Of a DNA stretch of 64,000 nt, positions 57,394 to 64,000 are shown piece by piece (position 1 is the first letter of the stretch; each line of letters begins with the position of its first letter). Under the pieces are notes generated by a model. It saw nothing but the letters and a program-made list of their open reading frames with translations, was not told the origin of the DNA and ran no database searches. The position numbers and the translations under genes are program-made. Origin of the DNA: Geodermatophilus siccatus (GTDB taxonomy: Bacteria; Actinomycetota; Actinomycetes; Mycobacteriales; Geodermatophilaceae); assembly GCF_900103785.1 (NCBI RefSeq), contig NZ_FNHE01000010.1:62001-126000 (forward strand). Direction: 5' to 3'.

Positions 57394-58842
57394 ATGGGGA
57401 CGCTCAAGCAGTTCAAGCTGCCCGACGTCGGCGAGGGGCTGACCGAGGGCGAGATCCTGCAGTGGCTGGTGGCCGTCGGCGACACGGTCACGGTGAACCA
57501 GCCGCTGTGCGAGGTGGAGACGGCGAAGGCCGCCGTCGAGCTGCCCTCGCCGTTCGCGGGCACGGTCACCGCGCTGCTGCACGAGGCCGGGACCACCGTG
57601 GACGTCGGGACGCCGATCATCACCATCGACGTCGGCGGGGAGGGCGGGGGAGACGCCGCCGCAGCCGACGCCGCGGCCGAGCCGGCTGCGGGTCTGATCG
57701 GCGGCGCGGCGCCCGGCGGGCGCACGGCGGTGCTCGTCGGCTACGGGCCGCGGACGACGGAGGCCCGTCGGCGTCCGCGCCGTGCCGTCGTCCCCGCGGA
57801 CGCCGACTACGGCTCGGGAGGCCAGGAGCGCCCACCGCTGCTGGCCACCGCGCCGGACATGACCACCAAGCCGGTGCGGCACGGTGGCCTGGAGGTGGGC
57901 CGCCAGGCCGAGGCGCACGCGGCCTCGGTCGACGCGGCGCCGTCCCGCGCGGCCGAGCACGGGCGGCGCCGGCCCCGGCCGCTGGCCAAGCCGCCGGTGC
58001 GGAAGCTGGCCAAGGACCTCGGCGTCGACCTCACCGCGCTGACCGGCAGCGGCGCCGGCGGGGTGATCACCCGCGCCGACGTCGAGGCGGCCGCGGCCGG
58101 CCCGGCACCGGTGACCGAGCTGCGGCCGGTCGCCGCACCGACGGCGGGGGAGCAGCGGATCCCGGTCAAGGGGGTCCGCAAGCACACCGCGGCCGCGATG
58201 GTGGCCAGCGCCTTCACCGCGCCGCACGTCACCGAGTTCCTCACCGTCGACGTCACTCGGATGGTCAAGCTGCGGTCGCGCATCGCCGCGCGGCCCGAGT
58301 TCGCCGGGGTCAAGGTCAGCCCGCTGCTGTTCGTGGCCAAGGCGCTGCTGCTGGCCGCCGCGAAGCACCCGATGGTCAACAGCTCCTGGGACGAGGCGGC
58401 GCAGGAGATCGTCGTCCACGGGCAGGTCAACCTCGGCATCGCCGCGGCCACGCCCCGCGGGCTCGTCGTCCCCAACGTCAAGGACGCCGGGCGGCTGTCG
58501 CTGGCCGAGCTGGCCGGCGCGCTCACCGAGCTGACCGAGACGGCGCGGGCCGGCCGCACCGCCCCGGAGGACATGACCGGCGGCACGATCACCATCACCA
58601 ACGTCGGCGTCTTCGGGGTCGACACGGGGACGCCGATCCTCAACCCCGGTGAGTCGGCAATCCTCGCCTTCGGCGCGATCCGCGAGCTGCCGTGGGTGCA
58701 CAAGGGGAAGGTGCGCCCGCGGCAGGTCACGCAGCTGGCCCTGTCGTTCGACCACCGCATCGTCGACGGGGAGCTGGGCAGCCGGTTCCTGGCCGACGTC
58801 GGGGCCCTGCTGTCCGACCCGGGGACGGCCCTGGCGTTCTGA
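57394..58842 (+). CDS. dihydrolipoamide acyltransferase (E2)
   Basis: E2 core of the complex, 482 residues. Seen: one lipoyl domain (residues 2-78, KLPDVGEGLTEGE, lipoylated Lys45 in VETAKAAVEL), a long Gly/Ala/Arg-rich linker, the E1/E3-binding domain (about residues 198-235, KPPVRKLAKDLGVDLTALTGSGAGGVITRADVE), and the catalytic domain ending in SFDHRIVDG (His454, Asp458). Single lipoyl domain, so shorter than multi-lipoyl E2 proteins. ATG 57394, 19 nt after the E1beta stop. No E3 gene is present in the window, so lipoamide dehydrogenase is encoded elsewhere. Confidence 0.95.
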   Translation: MGTLKQFKLPDVGEGLTEGEILQWLVAVGDTVTVNQPLCEVETAKAAVELPSPFAGTVTALLHEAGTTVDVGTPIITIDVGGEGGGDAAAADAAAEPAAGLIGGAAPGGRTAVLVGYGPRTTEARRRPRRAVVPADADYGSGGQERPPLLATAPDMTTKPVRHGGLEVGRQAEAHAASVDAAPSRAAEHGRRRPRPLAKPPVRKLAKDLGVDLTALTGSGAGGVITRADVEAAAAGPAPVTELRPVAAPTAGEQRIPVKGVRKHTAAAMVASAFTAPHVTEFLTVDVTRMVKLRSRIAARPEFAGVKVSPLLFVAKALLLAAAKHPMVNSSWDEAAQEIVVHGQVNLGIAAATPRGLVVPNVKDAGRLSLAELAGALTELTETARAGRTAPEDMTGGTITITNVGVFGVDTGTPILNPGESAILAFGAIRELPWVHKGKVRPRQVTQLALSFDHRIVDGELGSRFLADVGALLSDPGTALAF

Positions 58843-58882
58843 CGGCATGGAGCCGGCCGGCGCACCGGCCGGCTCCACGCCG
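58843..58882 (+). terminator. terminator hairpin after E2
   Basis: 18-bp arms (58843-58860 and 58865-58882) with one mismatch and a 4-nt CGCA loop, starting at the base after the E2 stop codon. The following gap to 59012 holds a TAGCGT -10 candidate at 58938-58943 for the hydrolase. Confidence 0.85.
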
Positions 58883-59012
58883 TGACCGACGCGCAGCAGC
58901 GGTGCCGTCGGCCCTGGGGGCGGCCGCCGCGGGGCCGCTAGCGTCCGCCGCGTCATCGCGGGCCGGTCCGCGCACCGTGCCCGGCTCGCCCCGAATCGGC
59001 GAGAGGCGTGCC

Positions 59013-59849
59013 ATGAGCGACGTGCCGACCGCGGCGCCCGACACCGTCGTCCTGGTCCACGGTCTGTGGATGACCCCGCGCAGCTGGGAACACTGGGTGC
59101 CGCACTACGAGGACCGCGGCTACCGCGTGCTGACCCCCGCCTATCCCGGCTTCGAGATCGAGGTCGAGGCGCTGCGGGCGGATCCGCGGGTCATCGCGGA
59201 GGCCTCGGTCTCCGACACCGTCGAACACCTCGCCGCCGTGGTGACCGCCCTCGACCGGCCGCCGATCCTCATCGGCCACTCGTTCGGCGGCACGTTCACC
59301 CAGCTGCTCCTGGCCCGGGGCCTCGGCGCGGCCGGCGTGGCGATCGACTCGGCGCCGACCGAGGGCGTGCGGGTCACCCCGCCGACGCAGCTCCGGTCGC
59401 TGTTCCCCTTCCTCCGCAACCCGGCGAACCGGCACCGCGCGGTCAGCTTCACACCGGAGCAGTTCCACGCCTCGTTCGCCACGACCCTGTCCCGCGAGGA
59501 GTCCGATCGGGCGTACGAGCGCTACCACGTGCCCGCCCCGGGCCGGTGGGTGTGGGACGGGGTGATCGCGAACCTCAAGCCCGGCCACCAGGAGACCTGG
59601 GTGGACTACGACCGGGACGACCGGGCGCCGCTGCTGTTCGTCACCGGCGGCGAGGACCACGTCATGCCGCCGTCGGTGAACCACTCCAACGCCCGCCACT
59701 ACCGGCACTCCGCGGCGCTCACCGAGGTCCGCGACCTGCCCGGCCGGTCGCACTGGACCTGCGCCGAACCCGGCTGGGAGGCGGTGGCCGACCTCGCGCT
59801 GGACTGGGCGGTCGAGAACGCCGGCCGCCGACCGGTGCCGCGGGCCTGA
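59013..59849 (+). CDS. alpha/beta hydrolase
   Basis: 278-residue alpha/beta-fold hydrolase, cytosolic. Seen: TVVLVHGLWMTPRSWEHWVPHYEDRGYRVLTPAYPGFE (oxyanion HG), nucleophile elbow IGHSFGGTF, acid in FVTGGEDHVMPP, catalytic His in PGRSHWTC. Cap region with YERYHVPAPGRWVWDGVIANLKPG. The fold covers esterases, haloalkane-like enzymes and thioesterases; nothing further specifies the substrate. ATG 59013 follows a GAGAGGCG element. Followed by the AGE epimerase gene 40 nt later. Confidence 0.92.
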   Translation: MSDVPTAAPDTVVLVHGLWMTPRSWEHWVPHYEDRGYRVLTPAYPGFEIEVEALRADPRVIAEASVSDTVEHLAAVVTALDRPPILIGHSFGGTFTQLLLARGLGAAGVAIDSAPTEGVRVTPPTQLRSLFPFLRNPANRHRAVSFTPEQFHASFATTLSREESDRAYERYHVPAPGRWVWDGVIANLKPGHQETWVDYDRDDRAPLLFVTGGEDHVMPPSVNHSNARHYRHSAALTEVRDLPGRSHWTCAEPGWEAVADLALDWAVENAGRRPVPRA

Positions 59850-59889
59850 CCTCGCCGTGGACCGCGCGGGCTGACTAGCGTCGCCGTCC

Positions 59890-61059
59890 GTGACCGACCT
59901 CGACCGGCTGCTGGACTTCGCGGCCCGATCCCGGCTGCCCGAGGGCGGCTTCGGCTACCTCGGCGACGACGGCCGCGTACGGCCCGAGCGCGGCCAGGAG
60001 ACCTGGATCGTCGCCCGCATGACGCACGTCTTCGGGCTCGCCCGGCTGACCGGCCGCGGCGGCTGGGACGAACTGGTCCGGCACGGGGTCGAGGCGCTGG
60101 CCGCCGGACCGCTGCACGACGGCGGCCGCGGCGGCTGGTACGCCTCGACCGCCGACGACACCAAGGCCGCGTACGTGCACGCCTTCGCCGTCCTGGCCGG
60201 GGCCACGGCCACCGCCGCGGGTGCGCCCGGCGGCCGGGAGCTGCTGGACGAGGCGCTCGGCGTCTGGCAGACGCGGTTCTGGGACGACACGGCGGGCCTG
60301 GCGGTCGAGGAGTGGGACGCCGGCTGGGCGCGGCTGTCGGACTACCGCGGCGTCAACGCCAACATGCACGGCGTGGAGGCCTCGCTCGCCGCCGCCGACG
60401 CCCTGGGCGACGCCGACCCGCGGGCCGCGCAGCTGCGCGGGCAGGCGCTGCGCACCCTGGAGCGGGTGGTGCACGGCTGGGCGCGGGAGGGGGACTGGCG
60501 GCTGCCCGAGCACTTCACCGCGGAGTGGCAGCCGCTGCCCGGGTACAACCGCGACGAGCCGGCGCACCCGTTCCGCCCCTACGGCGTCACGGTGGGGCAC
60601 CAGTTCGAGTGGTCGCGGCTGGCGCTGCACGCCCGCGCCGTCACGCCGGACGCGCCGTCCTGGCTGCTCGACGACGCCACGGGGCTCTTCACCGCGGCCG
60701 CCTCGCGCGGCTGGGCCGCGGACGGGCACGACGGCTTCCCGTACACGCTGGACTGGGACGACCGGCCGGTGGTGACCGCGCGCATGCACTGGGTGCTGTG
60801 CGAGGCGGTGGCCGCGGCAGAGACGCTGGCGGCCGTCACCGGCGACGCCTCCTACCGGCGGCTCGCCGCGCACTGGTGGGCGCACGGCGAGGCCCGCTTC
60901 GCCGACCCCGGAACCGGCAGCTGGCGCCACGAGCTCACGCCGGAGGGCGCGGTCGCCACGGGCACCTGGGAGGGGCAGCCCGACGCCTACCACCTCGCGC
61001 AGGTGCTCCTGCTGCGCGGCCGCCCGGTGCGGGGGAGCGTGGCAGCCGCTCTGCTGTGA
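59890..61059 (+). CDS. AGE-family epimerase/isomerase
   Basis: (alpha/alpha)6-barrel of the N-acylglucosamine 2-epimerase family, 389 residues, as in sulfoquinovose isomerase YihS and mannose isomerase. Seen: GGFGYLGDDGRVRPERGQETWIVARMTHVFGLARL, YADTKAAYVHAF-type stretch DDTKAAYVHAFAVLAGA, YRGVNANMHGVEASLAAADAL (active-site His), GVTVGHQFEWSRLALHA (second His), WHELTP-like SWRHELTPEGAVATGTWEGQPDAYHLAQVLLLRG (third His). The pattern matches the mannose/sulfoquinovose isomerase subgroup rather than the GlcNAc epimerases. GTG 59890, 8 nt after TAGCGT; leaderless likely. Physiological sugar unknown. Confidence 0.9.
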   Translation: MTDLDRLLDFAARSRLPEGGFGYLGDDGRVRPERGQETWIVARMTHVFGLARLTGRGGWDELVRHGVEALAAGPLHDGGRGGWYASTADDTKAAYVHAFAVLAGATATAAGAPGGRELLDEALGVWQTRFWDDTAGLAVEEWDAGWARLSDYRGVNANMHGVEASLAAADALGDADPRAAQLRGQALRTLERVVHGWAREGDWRLPEHFTAEWQPLPGYNRDEPAHPFRPYGVTVGHQFEWSRLALHARAVTPDAPSWLLDDATGLFTAAASRGWAADGHDGFPYTLDWDDRPVVTARMHWVLCEAVAAAETLAAVTGDASYRRLAAHWWAHGEARFADPGTGSWRHELTPEGAVATGTWEGQPDAYHLAQVLLLRGRPVRGSVAAALL

Positions 61060-61139
61060 CCCGGGCCCAGGCAGGTGTCCTGCGCGGAGACGCCGGGTAG
61101 AGCGGGTCCATCCGAGGACCCCGAGCAGAGGAGGCCAGC

Positions 61140-61607
61140 GTGGCCAGCGTGCAGGAATCCGTCGACGTCGACGTCCCCATCCGGGTCGCCTACGACCAGT
61201 GGACGCAGTTCGAGTCCTTCCCGCAGTTCATGGGCGGGGTCGAGCGGATCACGCAGCTCGACGAGACGCGCACCCACTGGGTGACCAACATCGACGGCGT
61301 CAAGCGGGAGTTCGACGCGGAGATCACCGAGCAGCACCCCGAGGAGCGGGTGGCCTGGACCAGCACCGGCGGCGAGGCCAAGCACGCCGGCGTGGTCACC
61401 TTCCACCGCCTCGACGACAACAAGACCCGCGTGATGATCCAGATCGACTGGGAGCCGACGGGCATCGTGGAGAAGGCCGGCGCGGCGCTGGGCTTCGACG
61501 ACCGGCAGGTCAAGGCCGACGCCAAGCGGTTCAAGGAGTTCATCGAGAGCCGCGGCACCGAGACCGGCGCCTGGCGCGGCGACGTCCCCCGCCCCGACCA
61601 GGCCTGA
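61140..61607 (+). CDS. SRPBCC-family (polyketide cyclase-like) protein
   Basis: 155-residue lipid/ligand-binding fold. Seen: VQESVDVDVPIRVAYDQWTQFESFPQFMGGVERITQLDETRTHWVTNIDGVKREFDAEITEQHPEERVAWTSTGGEAKHAGVVTFHRLDDNKTRVMIQIDWEPTGIVEKAGAALGFDDRQVKADAKRFKEFIESRG, an intact START-like fold common in actinobacteria (the cyclase/dehydrase group). Function unknown. GTG 61140 used. Followed by a terminator and the PTS region. Confidence 0.9.
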   Translation: MASVQESVDVDVPIRVAYDQWTQFESFPQFMGGVERITQLDETRTHWVTNIDGVKREFDAEITEQHPEERVAWTSTGGEAKHAGVVTFHRLDDNKTRVMIQIDWEPTGIVEKAGAALGFDDRQVKADAKRFKEFIESRGTETGAWRGDVPRPDQA

Positions 61608-61642
61608 GGCCCCTCCCCAGGCCGGATCGCAGACGCAGGACA

Positions 61643-61673
61643 GCGCCCGCCCCCTTCTGCAGGGGACGGGCGC
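61643..61673. terminator. terminator-like hairpin
   Basis: GCGCCCG (61643-61649) followed by CCCCC pairs with GGGG and CGGGCGC (61667-61673), loop 7 nt. Lies between the convergent SRPBCC and HPr genes. Confidence 0.6.
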
Positions 61674-61706
61674 CGTCGTCTGTGGCGGTCACCCTCCAGG
61701 GCCCCG

Positions 61707-61766
61707 CCGGCCCCGTCCGGAGGCTCGCCGCGAGCGTGCGAGTAGCAGGAGGACGGGGTCCTCCTG
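61707..61766 (-). repeat. stop-proximal palindromic repeat, copy E
   Basis: On the minus strand AGGACCCC starts 4 nt after the HPr stop. GAGTAGCAGGAGGAC (61740-61754) pairs perfectly with 61758-61772 around GGG, which takes in the HPr stop codon. Then ACTCGCACGCTCGCGGCGAG and GGACGGGGCCGG follow, as in the other copies. Confidence 0.65.
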
Positions 61767-62027
61767 CTACTCGGCGTCGAGGTCCTGGGCGACCAGGCCC
61801 GCGATCTGCTCGAGGACGGCGGGGTCCTCGCTGCTCACGACGACCTCCGTCCCCTGCTTCGCGCCGAGCGTCATGATCATCAGCGGCGACCCGGCGTCCA
61901 CCGGGTTGCCCCCCGGCGTGGCCAGCGTGACCGGCGTCCCGGCCTTGCCGACGGCCTCGGCGATGAGGGCGGCAGGCCGGGCGTGCAGCCCGACGCGGGA
62001 CCCGACGGTGACGGTCTGACTGGGCAT
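61767..62027 (-). CDS. ptsH: phosphocarrier protein HPr
   Basis: 86-residue PTS phosphocarrier. Seen: VGSRVGLHARPAALIAEAVGKAGTPVTLATPGGNPVDAGSPLMIMTLGAKQGTEVVVSSEDPAVLEQIAGLVAQDLDAE with the phosphorylated His15 in GLHARPA and the Ser46-region SPLMIMTLG. The serine used by HPr kinase in Firmicutes is present by position (NPVDAGSPLM) but such control is not known in actinobacteria. ATG 62027. The upstream IIABC gene ends 49 nt before it, so both are probably co-transcribed; EI is not in the window. Confidence 0.96.
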   Translation of the reverse strand: MPSQTVTVGSRVGLHARPAALIAEAVGKAGTPVTLATPGGNPVDAGSPLMIMTLGAKQGTEVVVSSEDPAVLEQIAGLVAQDLDAE

Positions 62028-62076
62028 GGGGTACTCCCTCGCTTCGGAGACGGGCGGTGGGCTACAGCCTGGTGGT

Positions 62077-64000
62077 TCAGGCCCGAGCCGGCTGGGTGAC
62101 GGGGGCGGCGTTGTGCGCGTGGGCCATGTCGACGGCGTCCTCGGGGACGTCCTCGGCCTTCGGCCGGCCGATGCTCTTGGCGATGGTGACCGCGATCGCG
62201 CCCACCACCGTGCCCGCGAGGATCCCGATGACGAACCACAGGATCCCGGTGATCGCGAAGAGCACGAAGAAGCCGCCGTGCGGGGCGCGCAGCTCGACGC
62301 CGGCCGCGGCCACGATGGCGCCGGTGGTGGCGCCGCCCAGCATCATCGAGGGGATGACCCGCAGCGGGTCGGCCGCGGCGAACGGGATGGCGCCCTCGGA
62401 GATGAACGAGGCACCCAGCAGCCAGGCGGCCTTGCCGTTGTCCCGCTCGGCGGGCGTGTACAGCTTCGGCCGGATCGCGGTGCTCAGCGCCATCGCCAGC
62501 GGCGGGACCATGCCGGCGGCCATGACGGTGGCCATGATGACCAGCGGCGCGCCGGTGGCCGTGGCGGTGAGCCCGGTGGTGGCGAAGACGTAGGCCGCCT
62601 TGTTGACCGGGCCGCCGAGGTCGAAGCACATCATCAGGCCGAGGATGATCCCGAGCACGGCCGCGGAGGTGCCGGTCAGGCCGTTGAGCCAGTTACCCAG
62701 GCCGGTCAGGGCGGCGGCCAGCGGACGGCCGAGGACGACGGCCATCAGGCCGCTGGAGATCAGCGTCGCCAGCAGCGGGATGATCACGACCGGCTGCAGG
62801 CCCCGGACCCCCACCGGCAGCTTCCAGCCGCTGATCCACCGCGCGGCGAAGCCGGCGATGATGCCGCCGACGAGGCCGCCGATGAAGCCGGCGCCCACGC
62901 TCACCGAGACCGCACCCACGACGAAGCCGGGGACGATGCCCGGGCGGTCGGCGATCGCGTACGCGATGTAGCCGGCCAGGGCGGGGACCAGGAAGCCGAA
63001 GGCCGCCTGGCCCAGCACGGTGCAGACCGCGCCGAGGTAGCCCCAGAAGCCGTCGTTGAGGCCCTCGGTCGGTGCGACGTCCGGCAGGTTGAAGAACGTG
63101 TTGTTCAGGACCCAGCTCAGCGCGTAGCTGTTGCCGTCGGCCGACGACGGGTCGGTGCTGACGATCTGGTAGCCGCCGAACAGGAAGCCCAGGGCGATGA
63201 GCAGGCCGCCCGCCGCGACGAACGGGATCATGTAGCTGACGCCGGTGAGCAGCCAGCGGCGGATCTCCGTGCCGGCGCCCGGCTTGCCGGCCGCGGCGGC
63301 CGGCTCGTCGGCGCCGCCGGCGCCGCCCGGCACCCGGCGGGCGTTCGGGTCGTCCGCGGCGGCCAGCGCCTCGCGGACCATGACGTCGGGCTCGTTGATC
63401 GCCCGCTTGGTGCCGGACTGGACGAGCGGCTTGCCGGCGAAGCGGTCCCGGTCCCGGACGCCCACGTCGACGGCGAAGATGACCGCGTCCGCGGCGCGGA
63501 TCACGGCCGGGTCCAGCGGGGTGGAGCCCGAGGAGCCCTGGGTCTCCACGTGCACGTCGACCCCGGCGGCCTCCCCGGCGGCGGTGAGCTTGTCGGCGGC
63601 CATGTAGGTGTGCGCGATGCCGGTCGGGCAGGCGCTCACGACGACCAGGCTGCGGCGGGCGCCGGTGGTGGAGGTGTCGGCGGCCGGCGCGGCGGCGGGG
63701 GTGGCGGCGGTCGCGGCGCTCGAGGAGCCGGCCGCCGCGGGTGCGCCGGCGGGCGCCGGCTCGGGGGAGACGACCTCCTGCACCAGCCGCACGACCTCGT
63801 CGGCGGAGCCGGCCGCGCGCAGGGAGGCCACGAACTCCGGCCGCACCAGCGCCCGGGCCAGGGCGGTCAGCAGCGTGAGGTGGTCGGCGTCGCCGTGCGC
63901 CGGCGCGGCGATGAGGAAGACCAGGTCGGCCGGGCCGTCGGGGGCGCCGAAGTCGACCTTGGGGTCCAGGCGGGCGAAGGCCAGCGAGGCCTCGGTGACC
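62077..64000 (-). CDS. PTS fructose-type EIIABC (5' end beyond the window)
   Basis: Fructose-specific PTS permease, incomplete: its N-terminal EIIA start lies past the right edge. Seen in order: end of the EIIA domain (DFGAPDGPADLVFLIAAPAHGDADHLTLLTALARALVRPEFVASLRAAGSADEVVRLV). After an Ala/Thr/Pro linker comes EIIB with RRSLVVVSACPTGIAHTYMAADKLTAAGEAAGVDVHVETQGSSG (phosphocysteine in SACPTG). The EIIC membrane domain follows: RWLLTGVSYMIPFVAAGGLLIALGFLFGG, then GVRGLQPVVIIPLLATLISSGL and PHGGFFVLFAITGILWFVIGILAGTVVGAIAVTIAKSI. It ends in a His/Ala tail. HPr is just downstream. Probably fructose or mannitol uptake; sugar not provable. Confidence 0.94.
   Translation of the reverse strand, partial: VTEASLAFARLDPKVDFGAPDGPADLVFLIAAPAHGDADHLTLLTALARALVRPEFVASLRAAGSADEVVRLVQEVVSPEPAPAGAPAAAGSSSAATAATPAAAPAADTSTTGARRSLVVVSACPTGIAHTYMAADKLTAAGEAAGVDVHVETQGSSGSTPLDPAVIRAADAVIFAVDVGVRDRDRFAGKPLVQSGTKRAINEPDVMVREALAAADDPNARRVPGGAGGADEPAAAAGKPGAGTEIRRWLLTGVSYMIPFVAAGGLLIALGFLFGGYQIVSTDPSSADGNSYALSWVLNNTFFNLPDVAPTEGLNDGFWGYLGAVCTVLGQAAFGFLVPALAGYIAYAIADRPGIVPGFVVGAVSVSVGAGFIGGLVGGIIAGFAARWISGWKLPVGVRGLQPVVIIPLLATLISSGLMAVVLGRPLAAALTGLGNWLNGLTGTSAAVLGIILGLMMCFDLGGPVNKAAYVFATTGLTATATGAPLVIMATVMAAGMVPPLAMALSTAIRPKLYTPAERDNGKAAWLLGASFISEGAIPFAAADPLRVIPSMMLGGATTGAIVAAAGVELRAPHGGFFVLFAITGILWFVIGILAGTVVGAIAVTIAKSIGRPKAEDVPEDAVDMAHAHNAAPVTQPARA

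Noticed and set aside
1..64000. CRISPR array, tRNA, rRNA, insertion sequence, integrase or phage genes
   Set aside because: No regularly spaced repeats, no cloverleaf-like sequence, no transposase or integrase motifs were recognised; the repeats found lack coding capacity.

Overview
The window is very GC-rich (roughly three quarters G+C by eye), densely coded DNA with many GTG starts, 4-nt ATGA/GTGA gene overlaps and mycothiol-era actinobacterial families (Rv2466c-type nitroreductase, DtxR/IdeR iron boxes, acVLRF1, GTP-dependent PEP carboxykinase, glucosylglycerate-type GH63). This points to a chromosome of a high-GC actinobacterium; the mix of families resembles Geodermatophilaceae (Blastococcus, Geodermatophilus, Modestobacter), but that placement is inference. 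I see no rRNA, tRNA, CRISPR array, insertion sequence or prophage. The window looks like ordinary chromosome with several small regulated cassettes.

Layout. 1-5.3 kb: mechanosensitive channel, thioesterase, a BCCT-type osmolyte transporter and an EamA exporter. 5.6-10.7 kb: a siderophore-iron uptake locus (lipoprotein, siderophore-interacting reductase, ATPase, two permeases) with two iron-box operators. 10.7-14.5 kb: thiol/peroxide genes and acetoacetate-CoA ligase. 14.6-19.2 kb: DeoR-type regulator operon, MFS exporter, TetR/VOC pair. 19.3-28.0 kb: a glycoside-uptake locus (ROK regulator, ABC importer, TIM-barrel isomerase, GH63 hydrolase, GH13 glucosidase). 28-36 kb: SDR, VOC, FKBP, a MerR/MFS/CDF/DsbA cassette, a decayed nitronate monooxygenase, small stress-like proteins, an ArsR-SRPBCC pair and an old yellow enzyme. 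36-44 kb: PEPCK, MFS, rhodanese, acVLRF1, alcohol dehydrogenase and a HelD-like helicase. 44-51 kb: cell-wall genes (class A PBP, NlpC/P60 hydrolase under a c-di-AMP riboswitch) plus BrkB-like and phytoene-desaturase-like proteins. 51-54.5 kb: small membrane/secreted proteins and a beta-lactamase-fold hydrolase. 54.4-58.9 kb: Lrp regulator divergent from E1alpha-E1beta-E2 of a 2-oxo-acid dehydrogenase. 59-61.6 kb: hydrolase, AGE-type epimerase, SRPBCC. 61.7 kb to the edge: HPr and a fructose-type PTS IIABC that runs off the window.

Cross-cutting signals are the most interesting part. (1) A family of about 60-80 bp palindromic repeats starts 1-4 nt after stop codons at six places, once apparently nested in another copy. 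(2) A compact leaderless promoter block, TAnnGT followed 6-9 nt later by a GTG start, recurs upstream of many genes. (3) Two well-conserved genes (the ROK regulator and acVLRF1) have no ATG/GTG/TTG start ahead of their conserved N-termini and may use CTG. (4) A 35-codon ORF exactly bridges E1alpha and E1beta with start/stop overlaps on both sides. (5) An about 87-bp tandem duplication lies in a divergent promoter region.

All functional calls rest on reading the translated sequence and recalled family features; no searches were run.
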